Assembly: GCF_003390325.1 (NCBI RefSeq)
Contig: NZ_QUOK01000001.1
Span: 1,046,708-1,110,707, forward strand
DNA length: 64,000 nt
Source: Rhodohalobacter sp. SW132
GTDB lineage: Bacteria; Bacteroidota; Rhodothermia; Balneolales; Balneolaceae
Reading direction: 5' to 3'
Shown here: in pieces, positions 9,186-18,175 of the stretch
How positions within the stretch are numbered: position 1 is the first letter of the stretch
Layout of the letters: the number at the start of each line of letters is the position of its first letter
Made by a program: the position numbers and the translations under genes
The notes under the pieces: model-generated
What the model was told of the DNA's origin: nothing
Databases searched by the model: none
The model's input: the letters and a program-made list of their open reading frames with translations, nothing else

Positions 9186-9884
9186 TTATTTATCAAAATA
9201 TGCGGCAAGTGTGGTTGCCATCACCTCTTTTTCATCTTTCAGATCTTTTCGGATTTCGCCATTTTCAAGCAGAAGAATTCTGTTGCAAACATCGGTGACG
9301 TGAGACAGATCATGGCTGGAAATCAGGAACGTAGTCCCGTTCTGCTCACGCTCAAACTGGATCACCCGTTTCAGGCGGTTTTGAGAAGTTGGATCGAGAT
9401 TTTCAAACGGTTCATCGAGTATCACGACCTCCGGATTACCAATCAGCGCAGCTGCAATTCCAACTTTTTTGATGTTTCCTTTCGACAGTTCACGGATATA
9501 TTTCTTCTTTTCGGTGATCTCTCCGTTAAAAAAATCCTGAAAACGAGCCAAATGCTCTTTTAAATCACCCTCGGTGAGGCTATAGATATTCCGGAGTGTT
9601 TCAAAATATTCGTCGGGGGTTAGAAACGAGAGCAGCATATGTTCATCCAGGTAACTGCCCACATATAATTTCCATTCCTCGGTTTGCCTGACGTTTTCTC
9701 CCCTGAAAAGCACATGGCCCCCGGTAGGACGAATCAGATCGAGTATAAGCTGAAAAAGGGTTGTTTTACCTGCACCGTTGTTACCCACCAGGCCGAAACA
9801 TTCCCCCTTTTCAATCTCGAGTGACGGAATGTTTACAACGTACCCATCGCCATAGGTTTTGGTCAGTTCTTCAATTTTAATCAT
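9186..9884 (-). CDS. ABC transporter ATP-binding protein
   Basis: A 232-residue nucleotide-binding subunit with Walker A GNNGAGKTT (34-42), signature ELSKGNIKKV (about 133-142, a variant of LSGGQ with K for the second G), Walker B VVILDEPFENLDP and the H-loop SSHDLSH. It overlaps the permease gene upstream by four bases, so the two form one exporter. The substrate is unknown. The reduced signature motif is common in ABC-2 exporters. Confidence 0.93.
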   Translation of the reverse strand: MIKIEELTKTYGDGYVVNIPSLEIEKGECFGLVGNNGAGKTTLFQLILDLIRPTGGHVLFRGENVRQTEEWKLYVGSYLDEHMLLSFLTPDEYFETLRNIYSLTEGDLKEHLARFQDFFNGEITEKKKYIRELSKGNIKKVGIAAALIGNPEVVILDEPFENLDPTSQNRLKRVIQFEREQNGTTFLISSHDLSHVTDVCNRILLLENGEIRKDLKDEKEVMATTLAAYFDK

Positions 9885-11395
9885 AATTCATTACGAAATG
9901 AGGTTGAAATGGGGTGTCGGTCAGAGCGGAGTTTATCAGCAGAGATTTTCAGAAGTTTATCCCGGAACAGAATTCCGGCAAAACCAATCCCGCCAAGAAT
10001 AAACAGGGCCGCATACATACCTGCAATCACATCAAAAATAAAATAGATGATGTACATCAGCAGTATGTATGGAAAGATCATTACAAATTGGGCAACTCCA
10101 ACTCCGTCGTAATTAAACATCGCTCCCTTGTTGATATCCATCGGTTTGGGCTGCCACAAAGCGAGGTAGATGATAATATGAATCCCAATTCCGATGTTGT
10201 AAAATAAAGCTGCAGTGTGGATAGCCAGGATTTCCCAGCCGTAGTATGCATAGGGAATGGTGAGTATAAAGGCTACAACAATCGACCCTGCCAGCAGGAG
10301 ATATTTCCCTTTCATAAGTGCAAACAGTCCGTTTCGGCGCGTCATATAAAAATCGAATGAGGCAGAGTTCCAGCTCAGTAAAAGCTGCCCGTATTGCAGC
10401 AAAAACGAACCGGTGATGAACGCCCCGATGAATAGTGAAAAGTAGACGGCGCCGCGGGTAAGTTCTTCATCACCACTGCTGTAAAATAGCATTCCATAGA
10501 ATAGAAAAAGCACGCAAACAATCAGGTATCCGCGGCTTTTTTTGTGTCGTAAAATCAGCTTCAGGTCCGTATTTGCGATGATACCCGGCAAACCAAATCT
10601 GGAGAGTAATCCCACATCTCCCCCCATAAACCGGGCCTTCTCCATGCCTGCTGAAACAGCCGGAAGTTCTGTGTATGCTGATTTTTTGTAGATGCTATAA
10701 GCTGCTGCAATTGATATGAAACATAAAATAACGGCAATGATCATCGACAGCGGACCGTTCATGGCCAGGGCAAAAAATGGCTCGGTGTAGGCTCCGATGT
10801 TGATCATATCAAAATACAACAGGATGAAGGGGACTAAAGGCAGTCCTACAAGCAGAACGGCTTTCAGCAGGCCACCGCCCGAGCGCTTGATGCAAAGAAG
10901 TAGAAAGTGAAGGGTCATACTCAGAAAAAAGAGAGTTCCGAGCCAGAAGAAAGCCCCGGTTGCGCCGTATACGGGCAAAATATCCGAGAGCGTAACCGGC
11001 ATCAGTAACACGATAACAGCAAGCGAAAAAAGGGAGACCAGGGAGCGTACAAACATAAACTGCACGATGGCAGATTTTCGGATCGGAAGGTGAAGGTATT
11101 TTTTTAGGTCGACCAGCGGCGGACGTTGTAGAAAAAACCTTGAGATGAATTCAAACAGCAGGTAATAAAGTGCTGCCATATTCAGAAAGGCGGGAATATC
11201 CGGTATATCAAAAACATTGCGGAGAATTGGCCCGAGAAAAATAGCGATGCCAACAAATTGCACAACAAAATACCCGATGATAAGCAGAACAAAAAAAGCA
11301 GTGAGCAGGTTTCGCTGAAGGGAAACGGATCGCACCATCTCGCGCAGAGAGAGCTTCAGCAGAGGAAAAATGATTTGTCGTCCGGTTTTAAGCAT
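9881..11395 (-). CDS. ABC-2 type exporter permease (DUF5687-like)
   Basis: A 504-residue integral membrane protein with at least ten hydrophobic segments, starting with a cytoplasmic amphipathic stretch (LLKLSLREMVRS) typical of the DUF5687 group of Bacteroidota permeases. The final four bases overlap the start of the ATPase gene, so it is co-translated with it. Function is export of an unknown compound. The length and topology fit a full permease without a truncated half. Confidence 0.87.
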   Translation of the reverse strand: MLKTGRQIIFPLLKLSLREMVRSVSLQRNLLTAFFVLLIIGYFVVQFVGIAIFLGPILRNVFDIPDIPAFLNMAALYYLLFEFISRFFLQRPPLVDLKKYLHLPIRKSAIVQFMFVRSLVSLFSLAVIVLLMPVTLSDILPVYGATGAFFWLGTLFFLSMTLHFLLLCIKRSGGGLLKAVLLVGLPLVPFILLYFDMINIGAYTEPFFALAMNGPLSMIIAVILCFISIAAAYSIYKKSAYTELPAVSAGMEKARFMGGDVGLLSRFGLPGIIANTDLKLILRHKKSRGYLIVCVLFLFYGMLFYSSGDEELTRGAVYFSLFIGAFITGSFLLQYGQLLLSWNSASFDFYMTRRNGLFALMKGKYLLLAGSIVVAFILTIPYAYYGWEILAIHTAALFYNIGIGIHIIIYLALWQPKPMDINKGAMFNYDGVGVAQFVMIFPYILLMYIIYFIFDVIAGMYAALFILGGIGFAGILFRDKLLKISADKLRSDRHPISTSFRNEL

Positions 11396-11519
11396 AGTTC
11401 GTTATAGCAGGGTTCAAACCGTTCATCAATGAATTGTATGGTGAATGGTACGGCTGATTTCCGGTGTTCGAAAGTTAATGATTAGATCCTATCTTATATT
11501 GAGTACGAAGAAATATTGA

Positions 11520-12185
11520 ATGATGACTATGAATGAATATCAGCCCGGGAAGAAACCGACACCGGAAGAGCTTCAGAATCTTGAAAGATTTACAAAAGTT
11601 GAAGATCTCGATCATAATGAGATGGTCCCTTTTATCCTGGAAAACCTAAAAGCCCGAAACCCGGTTACGGCTGTTTTTAAACACGGCACGATGATTCTGA
11701 TTGCCGTTGTACTGTTCACGTGGATTGGCCGGTGGGATACATCAGCTTTTTTCATTGGGCTTGGAGCCGGAATTCTGTTTACGTTTACAATAGGTGTTTT
11801 AATTCATGAACTTTTGCATCTGCTGGTCTACAAAATTCTCGGCGCAAAAAAAACGAGGTTGAAACTGCTGCTCGACCAGGGTGCTGTAGCAGCCGTTGCC
11901 GACCATTTTGTGGTGTCAGAAAAGGAATTTTACTGGCTTGCATTCACTCCTTTTGTGGTACTCACTGCGGCCGGCCTGGCAGCGTTATTCACCACTTACG
12001 GATGGATCTTCTATGGAGTTTCAACATTTTTGGTGATGCACGCAACAGCCTGCCTCGGGGATTTTTCCCTCGCCGGATTTATGTACGAACACCGTAACGA
12101 ATCAATCTACACTTTTGATGATGTGGAAAATGATAAGAGTTTTTTTTATAAGATGAATTCCACCGGTGAAGAGGGTGACGGTTGA
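11520..12185 (+). CDS. DUF3267-type membrane zincin metalloprotease
   Basis: A 221-residue protein with four predicted membrane helices. The second ends in a zinc motif IHELLH (H96, E97, H100), and a likely further ligand sits in the CLGDFSLAGF helix near residue 180, as in the DUF3267 putative zincin family. It could cleave membrane-embedded substrates, but no substrate is known. ATG codons occur at 11520 and 11523 and again three codons on, so the exact start is uncertain by a few residues. Confidence 0.85.
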   Translation: MMTMNEYQPGKKPTPEELQNLERFTKVEDLDHNEMVPFILENLKARNPVTAVFKHGTMILIAVVLFTWIGRWDTSAFFIGLGAGILFTFTIGVLIHELLHLLVYKILGAKKTRLKLLLDQGAVAAVADHFVVSEKEFYWLAFTPFVVLTAAGLAALFTTYGWIFYGVSTFLVMHATACLGDFSLAGFMYEHRNESIYTFDDVENDKSFFYKMNSTGEEGDG

Positions 12186-12223
12186 TGAAATTCAGGTGAG
12201 CACTCAACAACCTCATCCACATC

Positions 12224-12667
12224 CTACATCGCGGGAATTTGTCCCCGGATCTCCCCGTGCTGAAAACGGTTTGACGCGATATTTATATAGAGCCGTCCCC
12301 GGCGAAGGGCATCACGAACGGCATCAGTAAGCAAAAATGCATTCTCCTCACGTTTAAAAACTCCTGAATTTCGGTTTTCGTCAAGAGTGGGCTGCAGCCG
12401 GAGCAGGCGGTGTCCCGTTTTACCAACTTCGCCATGATGAATGTAGCCTGACCAATACACGCCGCGCAGCTCTTCGAACTCGCCCTCAACAAAAAGAGAA
12501 TCTCCCTCTACTGTCACTTTCATGAACCCGATGGCCGGTGTTCTAACCATGGGCCGGTGATTATATCCACCAAGCGTAATTTCTGTCGTTCTCTGAGCAT
12601 AAACCGGCTCCGGATTTGCTGACAAAACGAATACTATTCCCAATATGAATGCAATATACCTGAACAT
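12224..12667 (-). CDS. Secreted CHRD-domain protein
   Basis: A 147-residue protein with a signal peptide (about 1-24, ending PVYAQ) and a single CHRD domain (about 27-145). Diagnostic parts are the GYIHHGEVGKTG strand, the terminal YINIASNRFQHGEIRGQI block and the spacing between them. CHRD domains are found in chordin and many bacterial extracellular proteins; their role in bacteria is unclear. It is convergent with the membrane zincin and divergent from the large peptidase/barrel gene. Confidence 0.88.
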   Translation of the reverse strand: MFRYIAFILGIVFVLSANPEPVYAQRTTEITLGGYNHRPMVRTPAIGFMKVTVEGDSLFVEGEFEELRGVYWSGYIHHGEVGKTGHRLLRLQPTLDENRNSGVFKREENAFLLTDAVRDALRRGRLYINIASNRFQHGEIRGQIPAM

Positions 12668-12802
12668 TTTACCTCATCTGTTTAGAGTCATAATATAACG
12701 CAGATCTTTCGATTCCATGATAGATGATCCCGATTTTTTTCTCTGCTGATCTTTATAGAAATTAGCTCTGTCGGTTCTGTTATCACTCATTTCATCCGGA
12801 TT

Positions 12803-15730
12803 ATGAAAAATTTACTGATCCTTCTTCTTTTTTCCCTGTTTGCTGCTGAAATTTACGCGCAGGGTTTTAATGCAAATAACGGCAGAAATCACCCGGAAAT
12901 AGACTGGAAAGAGGCTGAAACAGAGCACTTCCGGATTATCTACCCGGCACATCTATCGGGAATTGAATCCGAAGTGGCGCCAATCGCGGAGGAGTCGTAC
13001 CGCGTGCTTGCTGCAAATTTGAACGTGGAGTTTGAGGATAAAATCCGGATCTATCTTTCTGATGAGGATGAAATTAACAATGGTTTTGCCGTGCCAATCG
13101 GCAAAAGCTACACTAATATCTGGGTCAATACGAACGATTACAGTGAAATCTGGACCGGCCGTGAAAAGTGGCTCCGAAAGGTTGTGGCGCATGAACTGGG
13201 GCATATATTTCATTTCGAGGCAACGCGGTCGAACATGGGTATGTGGCAGTTTGTGGTTGGAGAGCCTTTTACCCGGGCGTGGACGGAAGGACTGGCGCAA
13301 TATCAAACCGAACAGTGGGATTCACAACGGGGCGACAGGTGGCTGCGCAAAGCGATCTTCGACAGCCGGCCCAATTACAACGACGGCCTGTCGATCGAAA
13401 ACGGCCGGCTGCTCTATGCTACCGGCAATTCTGAACTGCGCTACTTTGCCGAAACCCGGGGCGACTCAACTCTTGCTGAACTCTTCACCCACAGAAACTC
13501 TTTTCTTGGCATCTGGAACTACCACGACTTCACACGGGCGTTTCGTGAAATCACCGGAGATTCCTACTCCGATTTTCGTGAAGAATGGCGAAAACACATG
13601 AACATATACTACAATACCATGGCTTCGCAGATGGAGCGTGTTGATTCTCTGCAGGCCGATCCGTTCTCTCTTCCCGGCCAGTTTTATTATGATATGGCCG
13701 TCAGTCCGGACGATCAGAAAATTGCTGTACTATCCCTGGCATCCATGCAGCGGCCGGTTCGCAGACTATTTTCTGTTCAGAACGACTCCACCCGCAAAAC
13801 TGAATTCCTGGCGGAAGGGAGTATTAACACCGATCTTTCATGGAGCCGGGATGGAGAAACGATCTACTATTCCAGAAAAGTCCGGGGAGGACATTCATCC
13901 ATTGTGAATGATATTCATGCATTCCACATCGAAACCGGCCGCGAAGAGAGAATCACACACAGCCGCCGCGCCCGCTTCCCGGTTGACGGATTTGATGAAC
14001 AAACCATCGCCTATATCGTCAATGAAGACGGTACAGGAAATCTCTTTCAGCTGAATCTGGAAACGGGTGAAGAAAGCCGGATCACCGCATACCGGGGCGA
14101 TGTACAGCTTCTCTGGCTGATACGCGTGCCATCACAAAATAGCTGGCTGGTCCATCGGTTTGATGAAAATGGGGATAGAAACCTTGTGTTGATTCATCAC
14201 GAAACCGGCAGCGAAACTGTAATTGATGACGCTCTGCATGACAACCGGAAACCGGTACTAAGCCCCGATGGCGAATCTGTTGCCTACACGTCACTTCGCG
14301 ATGAAGTGCCGAATGTTTTTGTGTACAATTTCAGCGATCAGTCTGAGCGACGGGTAACGAATTTATTCACTGGCGGTGAGCTTTATGGCTGGATTTCCGA
14401 AAGCGATACCCTTGAATCCCCGAAACTTCTTATCAAAGCAAGCGAAACCAAGCGGAACGACAGCGCATTTTGGGTTGATGCGGACCGAATTCCACACGAG
14501 CCGGATATTCAAATCGAACAGAGTTATGCAAGCTGGCGCACACATACACCACCGGAAGAGATTCCGTCATTTATCGATCCCGACCCCACGCTGATTCAGT
14601 CTCGTTCAGATTACCGTTCGTTCAGAAATCTCTCACACGCAGCCTCCATAGCCCTGCCGTATTACGCCGGGGATGATTACGGAATTTTTGCTACCACCAA
14701 CTGGGTTGAACCGCTCGGTAAACACACGGTTTCTGCGCTGGGTTGGGTGTCGGCCAAAGATCCCGCCCGGAACTCATTCGGATCGCTCACGTACCTGAAC
14801 AATCAGCTTTATCCATTCCTTGGTTTTTCGATCTACAGGCTGCCTGAAAGCGCACGGTTTTACGGGGATCGATTTTTGATTGAAGAGATGACCGGCGGTG
14901 ACATCCAGGCCCGCTGGCCACTCGACCGGCTTGAAGCTCCCTATCAGTCGGGCTCTCTTTTCGGGCGATTGCGGCATGTTCTTGTTCGTCCGTATGAGCG
15001 CGGAGAGTTCAGCGACACCTTTCAGGCCCCTGTTCCCGAAAAAGGCCGGCAGACTGACCTCCGTCTCGGCATTCAGGTGAAAAAGCAGCGACCCTGGCGG
15101 GATAACCTGATCCATCCGCTCGACGGCACCGGTTTCCGCGCATCGCTCACGGGCGCTGAACAAATCCTTGGGTCTGATGTGAAATTTCTCACTGCTGAGC
15201 TAAATGCCTACACAATTCGCCCGGCCATCGGCCTGCACCGGATCTATTTACACGGACGATTCCAGGCGCAGTGGGGCGATCCGCTTGCCCAGGATTTTAT
15301 CGGGTTTAGCCGGTATGATAACATCAACCTGAACCTGCCGACGGAAGTGCCGTTTACACTTTTCAATGAAGCAGACCGGGTTCGCGGCTATCGCAGTTTT
15401 GTGGCCGGAAAACAGGTGGCGTTTGGAAGCGTGGAATACCGGATGCCGTTTCTGCCATCATTAAATACGCAGATTCTTGGGCTGATCCGTTTCGGATCCA
15501 CATCGCTCTCCCTGTTTTCTGATGCGGGTACGGTTTGGAACGCCCGTTTTGCGGATGGAACCACCGGCACGGAAACCCGCTGGGGTGCCGGCGCTGAAAT
15601 CAAAAACAGGGTAGTGCTGCTGGGTGTCGGGTTTACGCACTCTCTTGGAATTGCCCAGCCGGCGCAGGAACTCTTCACTGATGCCGATTACGATTTTTAT
15701 TACAGGGTTCGGGCGGTTGTACCGTTTTAA
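12803..15730 (+). CDS. Surface HExxH peptidase with beta-propeller and outer-membrane barrel domains
   Basis: A 975-residue protein. After a signal peptide (1-20) comes a peptidase MA-like domain with HELGH at 130-134 and the likely third ligand E162 in WTEGLAQY. Residues about 290-560 form a TolB/PD40-like propeller with repeats such as PDDQKIAVLS, WSRDGETIYYS and SPDGESVAYTS. The rest (about 600-975) is a BamA/surface-antigen-like beta-barrel ending in aromatic VVPF. The arrangement implies a barrel in the outer membrane carrying a peptidase/propeller head. Which side the head faces is not visible. No operon partner is seen. Confidence 0.85.
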   Translation: MKNLLILLLFSLFAAEIYAQGFNANNGRNHPEIDWKEAETEHFRIIYPAHLSGIESEVAPIAEESYRVLAANLNVEFEDKIRIYLSDEDEINNGFAVPIGKSYTNIWVNTNDYSEIWTGREKWLRKVVAHELGHIFHFEATRSNMGMWQFVVGEPFTRAWTEGLAQYQTEQWDSQRGDRWLRKAIFDSRPNYNDGLSIENGRLLYATGNSELRYFAETRGDSTLAELFTHRNSFLGIWNYHDFTRAFREITGDSYSDFREEWRKHMNIYYNTMASQMERVDSLQADPFSLPGQFYYDMAVSPDDQKIAVLSLASMQRPVRRLFSVQNDSTRKTEFLAEGSINTDLSWSRDGETIYYSRKVRGGHSSIVNDIHAFHIETGREERITHSRRARFPVDGFDEQTIAYIVNEDGTGNLFQLNLETGEESRITAYRGDVQLLWLIRVPSQNSWLVHRFDENGDRNLVLIHHETGSETVIDDALHDNRKPVLSPDGESVAYTSLRDEVPNVFVYNFSDQSERRVTNLFTGGELYGWISESDTLESPKLLIKASETKRNDSAFWVDADRIPHEPDIQIEQSYASWRTHTPPEEIPSFIDPDPTLIQSRSDYRSFRNLSHAASIALPYYAGDDYGIFATTNWVEPLGKHTVSALGWVSAKDPARNSFGSLTYLNNQLYPFLGFSIYRLPESARFYGDRFLIEEMTGGDIQARWPLDRLEAPYQSGSLFGRLRHVLVRPYERGEFSDTFQAPVPEKGRQTDLRLGIQVKKQRPWRDNLIHPLDGTGFRASLTGAEQILGSDVKFLTAELNAYTIRPAIGLHRIYLHGRFQAQWGDPLAQDFIGFSRYDNINLNLPTEVPFTLFNEADRVRGYRSFVAGKQVAFGSVEYRMPFLPSLNTQILGLIRFGSTSLSLFSDAGTVWNARFADGTTGTETRWGAGAEIKNRVVLLGVGFTHSLGIAQPAQELFTDADYDFYYRVRAVVPF

Positions 15731-15898
15731 TATGAGTTAAATTTGAGTATCCGGCCTTTCTGAACCACCCCCGGCCCCCTCCCTATATCGCAAATACACT
15801 CCATAAGGAGGGGAGCTTTAAAAAACATTCATACCCTGCTTAAGGCATTTAAGCTTCTGAAAATTTTACACAATAATGTCTTAAGATTAATCACTCGT
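15731..15898 (+). repeat. Convergent spacer with CCCCC-rich palindromic repeat
   Basis: Between two converging genes the sequence around 15768-15812 contains ACCCCCGGCCCCCTCC ... GGAGGGGAGC, an inverted pair belonging to the same dispersed repeat family as the 3.6-3.9 kb and 21.1 kb units. A small GCTTAA/TTAAGC hairpin follows near 15839. It may also help terminate transcription from both sides. Strand is nominal. Confidence 0.45.
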
Positions 15899-16747
15899 TT
15901 ACGAACGAATATGCAGCGGATCACCCACGCGGATTGTTTCGCCGGTGCCGGATGTGAGGATAGAATTCATCCCGAAATACGCTCCTCTGCTTTCCGGGAT
16001 GGTTTTCATTCGTGTGAGCGTACGGAGCGGCTCTTTTGGGTTTTTGATCGCTCCCGTAATCTGATCAACCGTGGTAACTTTACACCGTTTGCACGGCTTC
16101 CGCAGCCCTAAACTGTATCTCTCATCACCAGACGTGAGTGTGTGGATCTCATTTTCCTGGTAAGACGGGAGGCCATCGATCACAATATTCGGGCGAAACC
16201 TGTCCATGGTTACCGGTTCTGCCCCGGTTTCAATGAGGTTTTGGTTCAATTCATCCAGTGAACGTTCGTTTGTAACCAGGAACGGAAAACCATCCGCAAA
16301 AGCAGTGTGAGCCTCTTCGTCTTTCAGAAATTCCGGATCAACCGGCCGCTGGAATGAGTCACGGATTCGCACCAGGCGGTAGGTTTCGCTCTCATCTGTA
16401 TCAAGCCGTTGGGTAAGCCAGTTCGCAACATCGTCCCCTTCATCAAATGCTTCACACCGGTCGCCCCATATCTCGACCTGAAGTTCAGGCTTATGATCTG
16501 TTGAAAAATCAACGGAAATCTGGCCGTCATTACTGTCGGTAAGAATCAGTTGTTTATTCTGCAGGTTTGCCGATAATAAAGCCATCGCGGGCTGAGAACG
16601 CTGAGAAACAAACGTACCAGTTTCGTCAACGATCATCCAGTTGCGGTCGAACTCCAATCCGCGTACGGTTAGTTTCGATTCCTGCAATTTCAAACCGCGT
16701 AACGATTTAACCGGATAACTATAAAGCTGAGAGATTTTTAAATTCAT
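15899..16747 (-). CDS. MOSC-domain molybdenum-cofactor sulfurase-like protein (YcbX/mARC type)
   Basis: A 282-residue protein with an N-terminal MOSC beta-barrel domain (about 1-120; YPVKSLRGLKL at 12-22) and a MOSC domain (about 130-280). The cofactor-ligating cysteine region reads RKPCKRCKVTTVDQ, as in mARC and YcbX reductases of N-hydroxylated compounds. Unlike E. coli YcbX it has no C-terminal 2Fe-2S ferredoxin domain, so it would need a separate electron donor. It lies divergent from ftsB. Confidence 0.9.
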   Translation of the reverse strand: MNLKISQLYSYPVKSLRGLKLQESKLTVRGLEFDRNWMIVDETGTFVSQRSQPAMALLSANLQNKQLILTDSNDGQISVDFSTDHKPELQVEIWGDRCEAFDEGDDVANWLTQRLDTDESETYRLVRIRDSFQRPVDPEFLKDEEAHTAFADGFPFLVTNERSLDELNQNLIETGAEPVTMDRFRPNIVIDGLPSYQENEIHTLTSGDERYSLGLRKPCKRCKVTTVDQITGAIKNPKEPLRTLTRMKTIPESRGAYFGMNSILTSGTGETIRVGDPLHIRS

Positions 16748-16833
16748 CGTTTAAAACTACTGCATTTAATGCTTCAATATTTGTTTAACGGGCTATTTTA
16801 AGCTAATTTCTATGTTAAATTTACAGATTTAAG

Positions 16834-17139
16834 ATGATTACCAAACACCTGAACCCGCTTTACTGGAAAAAATCGTTCTTAATTGGTCTATTGGCCGGTT
16901 TTTTTATCCTGTGGTTTACTTTTTTTGATACTTATAGTTTATCTACCCGGTACCAGCTGGAAACTCAAAAAAAGAACCTGGTTGAACGAACACAAGAGCT
17001 TGAAAAAAAGAGTGATGAGCTGAAACAGAAGATATCAACTCTTGAGGATAATCCGGATCTGCTTGAAAAAATAGCAAGAGAGGAGTATGGCATGCGCAAG
17101 CCCGGTGAAACGGTTTATCGCATCAAACCAGCGGAATAG
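16834..17139 (+). CDS. Septum formation initiator, FtsB/DivIC family
   Basis: A 101-residue bitopic membrane protein: short cytoplasmic N-terminus, one membrane helix (about 13-33), a periplasmic coiled coil (about 45-82, QELEKKSDELKQKIS) and the conserved IAREEYGMRKPGE motif near residue 86. It should act in the FtsB/FtsL/FtsQ divisome subcomplex at the septum. It lies 71 bases upstream of the ROK kinase, probably in one transcript. Confidence 0.92.
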   Translation: MITKHLNPLYWKKSFLIGLLAGFFILWFTFFDTYSLSTRYQLETQKKNLVERTQELEKKSDELKQKISTLEDNPDLLEKIAREEYGMRKPGETVYRIKPAE

Positions 17140-17210
17140 AGATTGGATGCCGTTGTTTACCTCTTTTTTCACTATTTTCGCGTCAATCCTACAATAAATA
17201 AACTTTAGCG

Positions 17211-18161
17211 ATGGTTTCAATTGGCATCGATTTAGGTGGTACAAATATTAAACTTGCTCTTGTTGACAGAGACAAGGGCTTTATCACAAAAAAATCTGTA
17301 CCTACCGAAGCAGACCGGGGCAAAGTTCACATTTTTGATAGAATCGCCTCGGAAGTAAAAGCTATAATTAAAGAAGAAAATGCAGAACCTGTAGGTCTTG
17401 GAATGGGCTTGCCGGGAATGGTAACTCTCGACCGAAGAACAGTTAAAAATCCGCCAAATCTCCCCGGCTGGAAAATTGAAAATGTGGCTGATGAAATAGA
17501 AAGCCGGCTTGGTTTGAATGCTGTCATTGATAATGACGCAAACCTGGCTGCACTGGGTTCTGCCCGTTTTGGAGTAGGAAAAGATATCAATGATTTTATC
17601 ATGATAACGCTCGGAACAGGCGTTGGCGGGGGAATCATTTATGATAATAAAGTTTATCGGGGCACTACCGGTTCGGCCGGTGAGCTCGGCCATGTGATCA
17701 TCAATTACCACGGTCCGCATTCCAACAGCAACACCCGCGGAGGCATTGAAGCGTACCTGGGGCAGCGGTTTTTAAGCCGTTATGCAGCTGATAGAATTCG
17801 GCAACATACCGACAATCCGCTCTACGAAAAATTTCATACAGACTTTGAGAAGCTCGAGCCCGTTGACCTTTCTCGGGCGGCTGATGATGGGAATGAGCTT
17901 GCCGTTGATATTCTGAAAAGTTCCGGTGAAAAACTTGGCTACGCGATCGTAAACTATATCCATATTCTGGATATTCGCAAGATTGTGGTAAGTGGCGGCG
18001 TTGCAAAAGCCGGCCACTGGATTTTAGATCCCGCTAAAGAAACCGCCGAAAAGTTTCTGATGCCCCCGTTTCTGGAAGATTTTGATATAATTTATGAATC
18101 ACTCGGTAATGAAGCCGCACTGCTTGGCGCTGCAAGTCTTGCATTTGAAGCGCTAAGCTGA
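17211..18161 (+). CDS. ROK family sugar kinase (glucokinase-like)
   Basis: A 316-residue cytoplasmic kinase with the ATP-binding motif GIDLGGTNIKLALVD at residues 4-18, the catalytic-aspartate segment NDANLAALG (DNDAN, near 102-106), LGTGVGGGIIYD and the ExGH motif ELGHVIIN. The usual ROK zinc motif CxCGxxGCxE is missing: the corresponding stretch reads GPHSNSNTRGGIEAYLG without cysteine. Glucose is the most likely substrate by family. It sits between ftsB and the lptD homologue. Confidence 0.9.
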   Translation: MVSIGIDLGGTNIKLALVDRDKGFITKKSVPTEADRGKVHIFDRIASEVKAIIKEENAEPVGLGMGLPGMVTLDRRTVKNPPNLPGWKIENVADEIESRLGLNAVIDNDANLAALGSARFGVGKDINDFIMITLGTGVGGGIIYDNKVYRGTTGSAGELGHVIINYHGPHSNSNTRGGIEAYLGQRFLSRYAADRIRQHTDNPLYEKFHTDFEKLEPVDLSRAADDGNELAVDILKSSGEKLGYAIVNYIHILDIRKIVVSGGVAKAGHWILDPAKETAEKFLMPPFLEDFDIIYESLGNEAALLGAASLAFEALS

Positions 18162-18175
18162 TCTAAATTGAGTAT

